Assembly (NCBI RefSeq): GCF_016654015.1
Contig: NZ_JAEPWM010000004.1
Coordinates: forward strand, 310,001 to 374,000
DNA: 64,000 nucleotides
Direction: 5' to 3'
Source of the DNA: Ramlibacter ginsenosidimutans
Lineage (GTDB): Bacteria; Pseudomonadota; Gammaproteobacteria; Burkholderiales; Burkholderiaceae_C
Part shown: positions 17,770-28,521 of the stretch, one piece after another
Layout of the letters: each line of letters starts with the position of its first letter
How positions within the stretch are numbered: position 1 is the stretch's first letter
Made by a program: the position numbers and the translations under genes
Notes under the pieces: model-generated
Databases searched by the model: none
What the model saw: only the letters and a program-made list of their open reading frames with translations
What the model was told of the DNA's origin: nothing

Positions 17770-18966
17770 CTATTGTGCAAGCAGCTCGCCGATCGGCTTC
17801 AGGTGGTCCACGCGGTCGCACACTGCCTTCACCGCCATCAGGATCGGCATGCCCAGGAGCAGCCCCCACACGCCCCACATCCAGCCCCAGCCGAGCACGC
17901 CGACAAACACCGCCACCGCATTCATGCGCGTGGCCTTGCTCGTGACCCAGGGGACCAGCACGTAACCCTTCAAGGTGTCGATCACCAGCGAGGCGCCGCC
18001 CACCAGCAAGGCCATCTGCGGGCTGCCGCCGAACTGCAGGAAGGCCACCAGCGCCGCGCCGGCCGTGATCGCGATCGGGCCGACATAGGGGATCAGGTTC
18101 ATGATGCCCGCGGCGATACCCCACACGGCCGCGTGCTTCAGCCCGATCACGCCGAAGCAGATGCCGGTGGCGAGCCCGGTGCCCACGCTCGCGAGCAACT
18201 GGACCAGCAGGTAGCGCTGCATCTGCGCAGTGATCTCGTCGAGCGCCTGCACCGTGAGCTTCTTCTCGGCGAGTCCCGGCCCCGTGATCTTCACCAGCTT
18301 GCGCCGGTAGGTGTCGCCCGCCGCGAGCAGGAAGAAGGTCAGGCAGGTGACGACCACCACCTGGCCCACGAGCGTCGCGAGCCCCAGGGTGCCGCTCACG
18401 AGGTGCTCGCGCAGGTCGAAGCTGGGTTTCTCCACGATCACGTGCGCGACGCCGCCGCGCGCCGGCCCCGGCGCAGGTCCGCCGGCCTCTTCCGCGGCGC
18501 GCTGCAGTTCGGTCGCGGCCTTCTGCACCGAGTCGAGCGTGCCGCCGGACTTCTTCGGTGTGCGATGCAGGGAGTCCCGCAGCTTGCGAGCAGCCTCCGG
18601 CAGCGAGGCCACCAGGTCGTTCGCGTCGTCGGAAAAGGAATACGCCGCCGCGCCCATGCCGCCGAGGATCCCGAGGACCAGCACCGCGGCGCTCAGCGAA
18701 CGCGGAACCCGCAGGCGCTGCAGCCAGTCCACCAGCGGCGACAGCGCGTAGCTGAACACGAGGCCCAGGAACAGCGGTATGAAGAACGCCGCGGCCCAGC
18801 GCAGGACCGCCAGCACGGCGAGCACCATCAGCACCCCGAGCGCCATGTTGCGCACATCCACCGGCATGTGCAGCAGCACGCGCGGCGGCTCCTGCGAATC
18901 GACGGGTGCGGGGGCCAGGCCCGGGTCGCCGGGCGGGTCGGATAGATCGGACAAATCGGAACTCAC
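17770..18966 (-). CDS. AI-2E family transporter (putative permease)
   Basis: This is a polytopic inner-membrane protein of about 398 residues from the AI-2E/PerM family (TqsA, YdgG). Two hydrophobic helices near the N-terminus (ALGVLMVLAVLAVLRWAAAFF and following) include the FSYALSPLVDWL motif. A long soluble insertion (about 110-190) then leads to a C-terminal bundle with the hallmark GIMNLIPYVGPI and GYVLVPWVTSK segments. Members export varied small molecules, and some are sodium/proton antiporters; the cargo here is not predictable. A GTG at 18966 is taken as the start. A weak Shine-Dalgarno and a serine/aspartate-rich N-terminus make the exact start uncertain. Confidence 0.85.
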   Translation of the reverse strand: MSSDLSDLSDPPGDPGLAPAPVDSQEPPRVLLHMPVDVRNMALGVLMVLAVLAVLRWAAAFFIPLFLGLVFSYALSPLVDWLQRLRVPRSLSAAVLVLGILGGMGAAAYSFSDDANDLVASLPEAARKLRDSLHRTPKKSGGTLDSVQKAATELQRAAEEAGGPAPGPARGGVAHVIVEKPSFDLREHLVSGTLGLATLVGQVVVVTCLTFFLLAAGDTYRRKLVKITGPGLAEKKLTVQALDEITAQMQRYLLVQLLASVGTGLATGICFGVIGLKHAAVWGIAAGIMNLIPYVGPIAITAGAALVAFLQFGGSPQMALLVGGASLVIDTLKGYVLVPWVTSKATRMNAVAVFVGVLGWGWMWGVWGLLLGMPILMAVKAVCDRVDHLKPIGELLAQ

Positions 18967-19003
18967 ATTACTTTCATGTTGACCGCGAGTCCCGCTTTCC
19001 TCG

Positions 19004-19741
19004 TCAGCTGGCCAGGGCCTCCCGCACGGCACTGAGCTGCCGGCGCGAGACGGACAGGGATTCGTCGATCCCGTTCAGTCGCACCGCCCAGCCCTCGCCC
19101 TCCTCCGCGTCGAAATGCTTTTCGAGCGCCCGCACGGCGCGCCGGGAGACCAGCGCATTGCGGTGCACGCGGAGGAACTGCGCCCCATGGCGCTCCTCGA
19201 GGTCGCTGAGCGACCCGTCGAGGATATAGCTTCTGGCCGCGGTCCGGACCGTGATGTATTTCAGTTCCGCCTTGAAATAGAGCACTTCCGCGACTGGAAC
19301 ACGTTCGGTGCGCCCGCGGTCCTGGATCACCAGCACCTCCTGCTCGGTCTCCGGGCCGCCCGCGCGCGCCTGGCGCGCCTTGTCGACGCGGATCAGCGCC
19401 TGCTCGAGGCGCTCCAGCCGCACAGGCTTGGTCAGGTAGTCGACCGCCTCCAGTTCGAAGGCACTCACGGCGTGCTCGGCATAGGCGGTGACGAACACCA
19501 CCACCGGCGGCTCCGGCAGGGTGCGCAGCACCTGCGCCAGCGCGAGGCCGTCCGCGCCGGGCATGTGGATGTCCAGCAGCACGCCGTCGAACGACTGCCG
19601 CCGCAGGTACTCCATCGCCTGCGCCGCATTCGCCGCCTCGCCGGCGACTTCGGCTGCCGGCTCCTTGCAGTCCGCCAGCAGGGTTCGCATCCGCGAACGC
19701 GCCAGCGCCTCATCGTCCACCAACAGCATCTTCAAGCCCAT
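19004..19741 (-). CDS. LytTR-family response regulator, AlgR-like
   Basis: This 245-residue response regulator has a receiver domain (about 4-120) with acidic pocket DDE at 9-11, phospho-acceptor Asp57 in LLDIHMPG, the conserved Thr in VTAYAE and Lys in LTKPV. A LytTR DNA-binding domain follows (about 140-240, with YFKAELKYITVRT and FLRVHRNALVSRRAV). This is the AlgR/LytR architecture that controls type IV pili and exopolysaccharide in pseudomonads. It follows the sensor kinase gene by 19 bases. The regulated genes here are unknown. pilBCD lie some 23 kb away, but no AlgR site was identified at them. Confidence 0.93.
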   Translation of the reverse strand: MGLKMLLVDDEALARSRMRTLLADCKEPAAEVAGEAANAAQAMEYLRRQSFDGVLLDIHMPGADGLALAQVLRTLPEPPVVVFVTAYAEHAVSAFELEAVDYLTKPVRLERLEQALIRVDKARQARAGGPETEQEVLVIQDRGRTERVPVAEVLYFKAELKYITVRTAARSYILDGSLSDLEERHGAQFLRVHRNALVSRRAVRALEKHFDAEEGEGWAVRLNGIDESLSVSRRQLSAVREALAS

Positions 19742-19760
19742 GGCTTCCCCTCCGTTGTTG

Positions 19761-20786
19761 TCAGGCCGGCACTTCCATCCTCACCTGGTAGCGCCCGTCG
19801 ATCAGCGCCGTCCGGAACTGCGCCTGCACGTCGTGCAGCAGTCGCAGCCGGTCCCGCACGTTGTCCAGCGCCACGCCGTGGCCGGGTCGCCCCTGGCCGG
19901 CGGGCACCGTGTTCGTCACCTTGATCACGACGACGCTGCCGCGTCTCTGGGTGGTCACCTTCACGTCCGCTCCCGTCGGACTCGGTTCCACGCCATGCTT
20001 GACGGCATTCTCCACCAAGGGCTGCAAAAACAATGCAGGCACCTTCGCGCGCCCCGCTTCCGGGTCGATCGCCCACTCCACGCGCAGGCGCTCGCCGAAG
20101 CGCACCTGCTCGATGTCCAGGTAGTGGCGCGCCACCTGCACCTCCTCGGCCAGGGTCGCGGCATCGGTCTTGGCGACCAGGGCGTGGCGGAACAACTCGC
20201 TCAGGTCCTCCAGCAGCGCCTCCGCCTTCACCGGGTCGTCGCGCACCAGCGCGATCGCGCTGTTCAGGGTGTTGAACAGGAAATGCGGCCGGATCCGGGC
20301 CTGCAGCTCCGCCAGCCGCGCCGAGGTCTCGGCCGGCATCCGGCCCTTGTCGCGCAGCACCAGCGCCGCCACCATCACGGCGGCCACCAAGGCGCCGGAG
20401 AGCGTCACGGCGGCCCACGGTGCGGGGCGCACGCCCACCATCGCGAGCAGGACGCAGCTGAAGGTACCGCAGAGCGCGCCCCAGGCCACGGCCACCGCTT
20501 GCTGCACTGCAGGCGAAAGCCGTGCCAGCACGCGGCTGGCGCCGCAGGTGCAGACCACCCACAAGAGGGTGCCGGGCAGTGCCGCGCCCGAGAGCAGCGC
20601 CAGGCGCTGCAGCCACGCCTGCCAGCCGCCGGGGCCGAACAGCGCACCCACGCTCACCACCGCCTCCACGAACAGCACGGCCCGCAGCATCACGCCCGGA
20701 TGGCACACGTCGAAAACCATCCGCGGCTTGGGCATCGCCGGCCGGGACAGTTCCTGGAACGCGGATAATAGTTTCGAGTCGTCCAT
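19761..20786 (-). CDS. LytS/AlgZ (FimS)-like sensor histidine kinase
   Basis: This 341-residue membrane kinase has four hydrophobic segments in the N-terminal half (about 35-150), then the His_kinase domain with the phospho-acceptor His in [11 protein letters not shown]. An ATPase domain follows with N-box LVENAVKHG and a G-box-like [13 protein letters not shown]. The cognate response regulator lies immediately downstream. The pair matches AlgZ/AlgR of Pseudomonas, and argH lies divergently upstream in both. The ATG at 20786 gives the compact [10 protein letters not shown] start; an earlier in-frame start would extend into the argH control region. The signal sensed is unknown. Confidence 0.92.
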   Translation of the reverse strand: MDDSKLLSAFQELSRPAMPKPRMVFDVCHPGVMLRAVLFVEAVVSVGALFGPGGWQAWLQRLALLSGAALPGTLLWVVCTCGASRVLARLSPAVQQAVAVAWGALCGTFSCVLLAMVGVRPAPWAAVTLSGALVAAVMVAALVLRDKGRMPAETSARLAELQARIRPHFLFNTLNSAIALVRDDPVKAEALLEDLSELFRHALVAKTDAATLAEEVQVARHYLDIEQVRFGERLRVEWAIDPEAGRAKVPALFLQPLVENAVKHGVEPSPTGADVKVTTQRRGSVVVIKVTNTVPAGQGRPGHGVALDNVRDRLRLLHDVQAQFRTALIDGRYQVRMEVPA

Positions 20787-20887
20787 CAGTGTCAGTGCAT
20801 GCTCACGCGTGCCCGTCGGCCCTCCTGCCCCCATTATTGGGGAAGCGGCCGCTCCGACCCAACCCGCAGCGCATCCCTGCAGCTTCT

Positions 20888-22279
<1,392 letters not shown>

Positions 22280-22334
22280 AGTGGCCGCCCGCGGGCGAGC
22301 CGTTACCATCTCTGGCCTGAGGAGGAGACGAGAC

Positions 22335-23483
22335 TTGCCCGTGATCACCAACATCGAGGACCTGCGCGTCCTGGCGAAGCGGCGCGTGCCGCGCATGTTC
22401 TACGACTACGCCGATTCCGGCTCGTGGACCGAGAGCACCTACCGCGCGAACGAGGCCGACTTCGAACGCATCCTGCTGCGCCAGCGCGTGGCCGTGAACA
22501 TGGAAGGGCGCACCCTGGAGACCACCATGGTCGGCCAGAAGGTGGCGATGCCCGTCGCCATTGCGCCCACGGGCCTCACCGGCATGCAGCATGCCGACGG
22601 CGAGATCCTCGCCGCGCGTGCGGCCAAGCGCATGGGGATCCCGTTCACGCTGTCCACCATGAGCATCTGCTCGCTGGAAGACGTCGCCGAGGGCACCGGG
22701 CGCCATCCCTTCTGGTTCCAGCTGTACGTGATGCGCGACCGCGGCTTCATCGAGAGCCTGATCGACCGCGCCCGCGCCGCCAACTGTTCCGCCCTGGTCC
22801 TCACGCTGGACCTGCAGATCATGGGGCAGCGCCACAAGGACCTGAAGAACGGCCTGTCGGCGCCGCCCAAGCTCACGCTGCCCAACATGCTGAACATGGC
22901 GACCAAACCGCGCTGGTGCCTGGGCATGCTGGGCACGAAGCGGCGCCAGTTCGGCAACATCGTCGGCCACGTGCAGGGCGTGGACGACATGAGTCGCCTG
23001 TCCGAATGGACGGCCAAGCAGTTCGACCCGCGCCTGTCCTGGGACGACGTGCAGTGGATCAAGAACCGCTGGGGCGGCAAGCTGATCCTCAAGGGTGTGC
23101 AGGACGTCGAGGACGCGCGGCTGGCCGCCGACTCCGGCGCCGACGCCGTGATCGTCTCCAACCACGGCGGCCGCCAGCTCGATGGCGCGCCCTCCTCCAT
23201 CTCGGCGCTGCAACCCATCGTGGAAGCGGTGGGCGACCGCATCGAGGTCCACATGGACGGCGGCGTGCGCTCCGGCCAGCACGTGCTCAAGGCCGTGGCC
23301 TTGGGCGCGCGCGGCGTCTACATCGGCCGCGCGATGCTGTACGGACTCGGCGCCATGGGCCAGGAAGGCGTGGAACGGGCGCTGGAGATCATCCGCAACG
23401 AGCTGGACCTGTCGATGGCCTTCTGCGGCCGCACCAACATCCGCGACGTGGATCGCAGCATCCTGCTGCCGGGGACCTACTGA
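22335..23483 (+). CDS. FMN-dependent alpha-hydroxy-acid dehydrogenase (LldD-like)
   Basis: This 382-residue TIM-barrel flavoenzyme belongs to the glycolate oxidase / L-lactate dehydrogenase family and oxidises L-2-hydroxy acids to 2-keto acids. The family segments are MFYDYADSGSWTE, the IAPTGLTGM loop, FQLYVMRDRG, TLDLQIMGQR and the active-site histidine and arginine in VSNHGGRQLDGA. The start is TTG at 22335, eight bases after a strong GGAGGA Shine-Dalgarno; the GTG two codons later is the alternative. L-lactate is the most likely substrate, but mandelate-type or other acids cannot be excluded. No lactate permease is adjacent. Confidence 0.9.
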   Translation: MPVITNIEDLRVLAKRRVPRMFYDYADSGSWTESTYRANEADFERILLRQRVAVNMEGRTLETTMVGQKVAMPVAIAPTGLTGMQHADGEILAARAAKRMGIPFTLSTMSICSLEDVAEGTGRHPFWFQLYVMRDRGFIESLIDRARAANCSALVLTLDLQIMGQRHKDLKNGLSAPPKLTLPNMLNMATKPRWCLGMLGTKRRQFGNIVGHVQGVDDMSRLSEWTAKQFDPRLSWDDVQWIKNRWGGKLILKGVQDVEDARLAADSGADAVIVSNHGGRQLDGAPSSISALQPIVEAVGDRIEVHMDGGVRSGQHVLKAVALGARGVYIGRAMLYGLGAMGQEGVERALEIIRNELDLSMAFCGRTNIRDVDRSILLPGTY

Positions 23484-23516
23484 CAGCGTTTGCCGCAGGG
23501 GCCCCGCCGCACCCGC

Positions 23517-24767
23517 ATGCACAATGAGCGCGTGAGTCCGCCGCGCCGCATCGCCCACCTCGACATGGACGCGTTCTTCGCGTCCGTGGAGTTGCTGCGC
23601 TATCCGCAGCTGAAGGGGCTGCCCGTGGTGATCGGCGGCGGCCGGCGCAAGGTGGACGAGATCGTGCGCCAGCGCTTCGCCGACCGGCCGCTGTCGCAGA
23701 TCCCCGCCGACGCCTTCCCGCTGCTGAAGGACTACGTCGGCCGCGGCGTGATCACCACCGCCACGTACCCCGCGCGCCAGTTCGGCGTGGGCTCCGCCAT
23801 GGGCATGATGAAGGCGGCGAAGCTGTGCCCGCAGGCGATCGTGCTGCCGGTCGACTTCGAGGAGGTGCGGCGGTTCTCGCGCACCTTCAAGGCCGTGATC
23901 CGCGACATCGCGCCGGTGGTGGAGGACCGCGGCATCGACGAGGTCTTCGTCGACTTCACCGACGTGCCGGGCGGACAGCGCGAGGGCGGCCGCGTGCTGG
24001 CGCGCCTGATCCAGAAATCCATCTTCGACGCGACCGGGCTCACCTGCTCGATCGGCGTCGCGCCCAACAAGCTGATCGCCAAGATGGCCAGCGAATTCAA
24101 CAAGCCGAACGGAATCTCGATCGTGCACGAGGCCGATGTGCAGACGAAGATCTGGCCGCTGGCGGTGCGCAAGATCAATGGCATCGGGCCGAAGTCCGAA
24201 GTGAAGTTGCACGCGCTGCACATCCACACCATCGGCGACCTCGCCGCACAGAGCCGCGAATGGCTGGTGGACAACTTCGGCGCCGCGTACGGCGCATGGA
24301 TGCACGACGCCGCCTGGGGTCGCGACGATCGCCCGGTGGTCACCGAGAGCGAGCCGGTCTCCATGAGCCGCGAGACCACGTTCGAGCGCGACCTCCACGC
24401 GGTGCGCGACCGCGCCGAACTGGGCGCCATCTTCACCGACCTGTGCACCCGCGTCGCCGAGGACCTGCGCCGCAAGGGCTACGTGGGCCGCACCATCGGG
24501 GTGAAGCTGCGCTACGACGACTTCCGCATCGCCACCCGCGACCAGACCCTGGATCACTACACCGACGATGCCGCCACCATCCGGCGCGCGGCGGGCCAGT
24601 GCCTCAAGCGCGTGGACCTGCGGCAGAAGCTGCGCCTGCTCGGAGTGCGCGTCGGCAAGCTGGCGAAAGCGGGCAGCCTGCCGGCCCCTGAAGCCGCGCC
24701 GCGAGTGGCCGCGGAGCCGACGCCGGATCTGTTCCACGGGCTGGCGGGCACGCAGGATTTCCGCTGA
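23517..24767 (+). CDS. dinB: Y-family DNA polymerase, DinB (Pol IV)-like, with an insertion
   Basis: This translesion polymerase has about 416 residues. The metal-binding DMDAFFASVE (about 16-25) and IDEVFVDF motifs and the CSIGVAPNKLIAKMASEFNKP block are conserved, followed by a helix-hairpin-helix thumb (INGIGPKSEVKL) and a little-finger domain. Between the first motif and the TTATYPARQFGV strand there is an extra segment of about 30 residues (VDEIVRQRF to LKDYVGRG) absent from E. coli DinB. The usual SIDE is replaced by GIDE. The start may be ATG 23517 or GTG 23532; neither has a clear Shine-Dalgarno. No LexA box was recognised upstream. Confidence 0.9.
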   Translation: MHNERVSPPRRIAHLDMDAFFASVELLRYPQLKGLPVVIGGGRRKVDEIVRQRFADRPLSQIPADAFPLLKDYVGRGVITTATYPARQFGVGSAMGMMKAAKLCPQAIVLPVDFEEVRRFSRTFKAVIRDIAPVVEDRGIDEVFVDFTDVPGGQREGGRVLARLIQKSIFDATGLTCSIGVAPNKLIAKMASEFNKPNGISIVHEADVQTKIWPLAVRKINGIGPKSEVKLHALHIHTIGDLAAQSREWLVDNFGAAYGAWMHDAAWGRDDRPVVTESEPVSMSRETTFERDLHAVRDRAELGAIFTDLCTRVAEDLRRKGYVGRTIGVKLRYDDFRIATRDQTLDHYTDDAATIRRAAGQCLKRVDLRQKLRLLGVRVGKLAKAGSLPAPEAAPRVAAEPTPDLFHGLAGTQDFR

Positions 24768-24859
24768 CACGGGGCTCAGCCCAAAGGTCGATGTGGCCGG
24801 CGAGCCGGGGGGCTAGAGTGGTTCGCACACCGGTGTTCCGGCGGCGACGGAGAACCAGC

Positions 24860-25123
24860 ATGGACCTCGACACATTGCAGCGCATCAAGCGGTGGCACGT
24901 GGCGCACCAGCGCGAACACCCTCTTGAGTGCTACGTCTGGGACGCGATGCTCACGCTGTGGGTGGTCGGCTGGGTCGGCTGGATCCCGGCCTTCACCTTC
25001 GATGCCTTGTGGGCCGCGCCGCTGCTCGCCTTCGCGATGTCGGCCCCGACCATGTACGTCGGCCTGCGCGAGAAGGCCCACAAGGCGCGCCGCCTGCGCT
25101 GCGACTGGATCTCGGTGCGCTGA
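24860..25123 (+). CDS. Small putative membrane protein
   Basis: This is an 87-residue protein of unrecognised family. A charged N-terminus (LQRIKRWHVAHQREHPLE) is followed by two hydrophobic stretches, about 30-47 (AMLTLWVVGWVGWIPAF) and 52-68 (LWAAPLLAFAMSAPTMYV), and a basic C-terminus. This predicts two membrane helices with both ends in the cytosol. The ATG at 24860 is the first plausible start after dinB. It is convergent with queF, six bases away. Similar small proteins occur in related genomes, but no function is known to me. Confidence 0.65.
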   Translation: MDLDTLQRIKRWHVAHQREHPLECYVWDAMLTLWVVGWVGWIPAFTFDALWAAPLLAFAMSAPTMYVGLREKAHKARRLRCDWISVR

Positions 25124-25129
25124 AGCGCC

Positions 25130-25975
25130 CTACTGGCGCGCCGTCCGCACGTTGGCGGGCAAGGCCATGGGATGGCTGGTGCGCAGGGGGTTGATGTCCA
25201 GCCCGCCGCGGCGCGTGTAGCGCGCGTAGACGGCCAGCCGCGTGGGCCGGCAACGCCGCCACAGATCCATGAAGATCCGCTCCACGCACTGCTCGTGGAA
25301 TTCGTTGTGGTTGCGAAAGCTCACGAGGTAGCGCAGGAGGCCGCCCTGCTCGATCTGCGGCCCGCTGTAGCGGATCTGGATGCTGCCCCAGTCCGGCTGG
25401 CCGGTCACCAGGCAATTGCTTTTCAGCAGGTTGCTGGTCAGCACTTCTTCCACCGGCGGTTCGTCCACGGCGGACTTCAGCAGCTCCGGCGCGGGCGTGT
25501 ACTGCGTGCATTCGATGTCGAGCCGGTCCAGGCTCAGGCCGTCGAGCTCGTGCACCTGTTCCTGGTCGAAGAGGTCGGGCAGGAGCAGGCGCACGCCGAC
25601 GGTCGAAGGCGACGGCGCGCCGCGCCACACCGCCTCGCTCAGGTCGGCCCGCAGCCGGTCGCGCACGGCGTCCGCACTGGCGAACACCGTGCCGCTGAAG
25701 CTGCCGAGGTACAGCTTGAGCGACTTGCTCTCGACGATGTTGGGCGTCTCGCAGGGAATGGTGAAGTGGCCGATCGCCACCTGCGGCTTGCCGCGCGGGT
25801 TCAGCCAGCTGAGCTCGTACGAGGTCCAGAGGTCTGCGCCGAAGAAGGGCGGCGCGCCGGCGATTCCGATCTCCTCGCGCTTGCCCGCACGCGCGATCGG
25901 GTACAGCAGGCTGGCGTCGTACTGGTCGGTGTAGTGCACCGGCCGGCCCAGCTGCGACAGGTCGGGGGAATTCAT
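25130..25975 (-). CDS. queF: NADPH-dependent 7-cyano-7-deazaguanine reductase
   Basis: QueF reduces preQ0 to preQ1 in queuosine tRNA modification. The protein has 281 residues and is of the long (YqfN/E. coli) type, with two tandem tunnelling-fold halves. The nucleophilic Cys188 lies in [12 protein letters not shown] together with the proton donor Asp195. The N-terminal half carries the [12 protein letters not shown] helix that binds NADPH, and the C-terminal half has [10 protein letters not shown]. The start ATG overlaps the stop of the alpha/beta hydrolase by four bases, placing queF at the end of a coupled four-gene run. No other queuosine gene lies nearby. Confidence 0.96.
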   Translation of the reverse strand: MNSPDLSQLGRPVHYTDQYDASLLYPIARAGKREEIGIAGAPPFFGADLWTSYELSWLNPRGKPQVAIGHFTIPCETPNIVESKSLKLYLGSFSGTVFASADAVRDRLRADLSEAVWRGAPSPSTVGVRLLLPDLFDQEQVHELDGLSLDRLDIECTQYTPAPELLKSAVDEPPVEEVLTSNLLKSNCLVTGQPDWGSIQIRYSGPQIEQGGLLRYLVSFRNHNEFHEQCVERIFMDLWRRCRPTRLAVYARYTRRGGLDINPLRTSHPMALPANVRTARQ

Positions 25976-26862
25976 CCGGGAGAGCCTAGCCCCAGATGCG
26001 GCAGCAGTGCATCCAGGACGCGCTCGACCCCGCCTGGCGGAAGGTCATGGCCCATGCCCGGGATCGCGACGAAGCGCGCGCCCGGGATGTGGCGCGCCGT
26101 GTCCTCGCCGCAAGCGAGCGGAACGAGCGGGTCGTCCGTGCCGTGCACGACCAGCGTCGGCACCCGGATGCGATGCAGTTCACGCGCGCGGGCCGTGTCC
26201 GCCGCCACGGCCGCGACCTGGCGCAGGTTGCCACCGGGGTGGTAGCCGCCGCGCCGCAGCGACTGGCGGATGCGCTGGCGCAGTTCGTCCGCATCGGTCG
26301 GGTAGCCGGGGCTGCCGATGGTCTGGAACAGGCGCAGGTAGTGGCCGACGACCGAGGGCTCGCTCCAGTCCTTCGGCCGCGCCAGCAGCACCTGCAGCAC
26401 GCGGGGCTTCGGCCCCGGCAGGTGGCGCGCGCCGCTGGAGCTCATCATGCTGGTGAGGCTCAGCACGCGGTCCGGAGCGGCCAGCGCGACCCGTTGCGCG
26501 ATCATCCCGCCCATGCTCACGCCGACCACGTGCGCCTGCCGGATGTCCAGGGCATCGAGCACACCCAGCGCATCGGCCGCCATGTCGGAGAGGGTGTAGG
26601 GCGTCCGCACGGCCAGGCCCATGCGCAGCTTCATGCCTTCCCACAGCAGGTTGGGCACGCCGAGCGCGTCGAAGCGCTGCGACAGCCCGACGTCGCGGTT
26701 GTCGAAGCGCACGACGCGGTGTCCCGCTCCCAGCAGTGCCGCCACGAAGGCTTGCGGCCACGCGTCGAGCTGCATGCCCATGCCCATGATCAGCAGCACC
26801 GGCGTGCCGCCGGCGCCGCTGTCCTCGACTTCGATCGCGACGCCGTTCGCCCGGACCTTCAT
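25972..26862 (-). CDS. Alpha/beta hydrolase
   Basis: This 296-residue soluble hydrolase has the oxyanion region [13 protein letters not shown], the nucleophile elbow [10 protein letters not shown] (Ser), a late Asp in [10 protein letters not shown] and the catalytic His in PGMGHDLPP. The layout resembles the epoxide-hydrolase / enol-lactonase-like branch with a helical cap. The substrate is not identifiable. It begins four bases after the prolyl-hydroxylase-like gene and its stop overlaps queF, so it is an internal member of a leftward operon. Confidence 0.88.
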   Translation of the reverse strand: MKVRANGVAIEVEDSGAGGTPVLLIMGMGMQLDAWPQAFVAALLGAGHRVVRFDNRDVGLSQRFDALGVPNLLWEGMKLRMGLAVRTPYTLSDMAADALGVLDALDIRQAHVVGVSMGGMIAQRVALAAPDRVLSLTSMMSSSGARHLPGPKPRVLQVLLARPKDWSEPSVVGHYLRLFQTIGSPGYPTDADELRQRIRQSLRRGGYHPGGNLRQVAAVAADTARARELHRIRVPTLVVHGTDDPLVPLACGEDTARHIPGARFVAIPGMGHDLPPGGVERVLDALLPHLGLGSPG

Positions 26863-26866
26863 GCGC

Positions 26867-27730
26867 TCATTCGAAGCGGCGCTGCCGCAGCCACTTGGTC
26901 GCGATCCACTTTTCGCCGGCCAGCACGGGCGAGCCGCCATGAAGGGTGTGCGTGGAGGGGTGGGGCCGCACGTAGCTGAAGAACACAGCGTTGCCACGCT
27001 TGGGAGCCACTTCCATGTGCACGTCGGGAAAGACGGTGCCGCCGCCCTGTTCCGGCTCGGCGAGGTACATCACGATGGTCGCCACGCGCTGGCCGCCGCG
27101 CCGCAGGATGGTCGGCGTGCCGGGCTCGGCCGGATCGAAGTAGTCGTAGTGCGGCTTGTATTCGGTGCCCGGCTGGTAGTGCAGGATCTGCAGGCCCTCG
27201 CCGTTCTCCTCGGGCCAGTTCACCAGCCGCGCAATGCGCTGCTCGATGCGCCGCACCAGGTCGTTCTCGCCGCGCTGGAAGAACATGCCGTTGCTCGTGC
27301 GGTCCGCATTGACCTCCTCGCCCCCGGTCTTGGTCGCCACCGTGAGCGAGCGGGCCAGCCGCGGCTTGGCCAGGGCGACGAGCTGCTCGCACTCCTCGTC
27401 CGAGAGCAGTCCGCCGAACACGACCACGCGCGGGTCCGCCATCACCTGCAGCACGGCCACGCGGCGGTCGCCGGCGTCCAGGTACAAGGGCGACTCGTCG
27501 AGCGCCGGGTCGGGCACGGGCACGGCCGCGGGCAGGCCCTGCGCCTGCGCCTGGTCTTCGAGATGGCCGCGCAAGGTGCTCTCCATGGCCGCGACCGCCA
27601 CGTCTTCCGTCCAGCCGGAGGCCAGCATGGCCTTGAGCACCGACTCGGCACTGTGGCCGGCTTGCGCCTGTTCGACGATCCACTTGCGCAGCTCGGGGGT
27701 CACCTGCTGCTGGCTCTTGGTCATGTTCAT
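26867..27730 (-). CDS. 2-oxoglutarate/Fe(II)-dependent dioxygenase, prolyl-4-hydroxylase-like
   Basis: This 287-residue protein has a P4Hc-type double-stranded beta helix in its C-terminal two thirds. The iron ligands are His and Asp in YKPHYDYFD and a distal His in HTLHGGSP, and the Lys in EKWIATKW would bind 2-oxoglutarate. The first 80 residues contain a small helical region (TPELRKWIVEQAQAGHSAESVLKAM when read in short pieces) that may bind a partner. Bacterial members hydroxylate proteins such as EF-Tu or small molecules. The ATG at 27730 overlaps the yaaA stop (ATGA). The substrate is unknown. Confidence 0.9.
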   Translation of the reverse strand: MNMTKSQQQVTPELRKWIVEQAQAGHSAESVLKAMLASGWTEDVAVAAMESTLRGHLEDQAQAQGLPAAVPVPDPALDESPLYLDAGDRRVAVLQVMADPRVVVFGGLLSDEECEQLVALAKPRLARSLTVATKTGGEEVNADRTSNGMFFQRGENDLVRRIEQRIARLVNWPEENGEGLQILHYQPGTEYKPHYDYFDPAEPGTPTILRRGGQRVATIVMYLAEPEQGGGTVFPDVHMEVAPKRGNAVFFSYVRPHPSTHTLHGGSPVLAGEKWIATKWLRQRRFE

Positions 27731-28503
27731 GGTGTCGTCCTGCGCCTGAACACCAGCCGCTGCGCCTGCGAGGCGGCCGGGTCGAAGGCATAGCCTTCGA
27801 GGTTGAAGTTCTCCAGCCTGCGCGGGGTTTCCACGCGCTGGAGGATGGCCCAGCGCATCATCAGGCCGCGCGCCTTCTTGGCCGAAAAGCTGATGATTTT
27901 CCAGCCTCCCGGCCGCCATTCCTCGAATACACAGTCGATCACGCGGGCCTTCAGCGCCTGCCGGTCCACGGCCCGCGCGTACTCCTGCGAGGCGAGGTTG
28001 ACCACCACCGGAGTCTTGTCCGCCGCCAGCAGCGTGTTCAGGTGCTCGGCGATGCGGCTGCCCCAGTACTGGTACAGGTTGGCGGCCGTCCCCACCTTCA
28101 GCGAGGTGCCCATTTCCAGCCGGTAGGGCTGCATCCAGTCGAGCGGACGCAGCACGCCATAGAGGCCGCTCAGGATGCGCAGGTGCTGCTGGGCCCAGTC
28201 CAGGTCGGCCGCGCCCAGCTGCCTGGCCTGCAGGCCGTCGTACACGTCACCGTCGAAGGCCAGGACCGCGGGGCGCGCATTGCGCGCCGTGAACTTGCGC
28301 GACCAGGCCTGGTAGCGGGCCACGTTCAGCGCGGCCAGCGGATCGCTGAGCTCCATGAGCGTCGCGATCTCGGCCGGGGACTTGCGGCGCAGCACCTCGA
28401 TCAGCTTCGCGGCATCGTCGGCGAACTCGGGCAGCGTGTGCGGCGCTTCGGGCAAGGCGGACGCATAGTCCAGGGTCTTGGCCGGGGAAAGGAGGAACAG
28501 CAT
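27727..28503 (-). CDS. yaaA: Peroxide stress protein YaaA (DUF328)
   Basis: YaaA is a DNA-binding protein that limits intracellular free iron and so hydroxyl-radical damage during peroxide stress in E. coli. The protein has 258 residues, the standard length. Conserved segments are MLFLLSPAKTLDY at the N-terminus, the FDGDVYDGL stretch, LRILSGLYGVLRPLD, YRLEMGT, VVNLASQEYARA and the FSAKKARGLM region. It is translationally coupled to the Fe(II)-dependent dioxygenase downstream, which hints at a shared iron or oxygen-stress theme. No OxyR site was recognised. Confidence 0.95.
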   Translation of the reverse strand: MLFLLSPAKTLDYASALPEAPHTLPEFADDAAKLIEVLRRKSPAEIATLMELSDPLAALNVARYQAWSRKFTARNARPAVLAFDGDVYDGLQARQLGAADLDWAQQHLRILSGLYGVLRPLDWMQPYRLEMGTSLKVGTAANLYQYWGSRIAEHLNTLLAADKTPVVVNLASQEYARAVDRQALKARVIDCVFEEWRPGGWKIISFSAKKARGLMMRWAILQRVETPRRLENFNLEGYAFDPAASQAQRLVFRRRTTP

Positions 28504-28521
28504 GGGATTCGGGTCGGGGGT

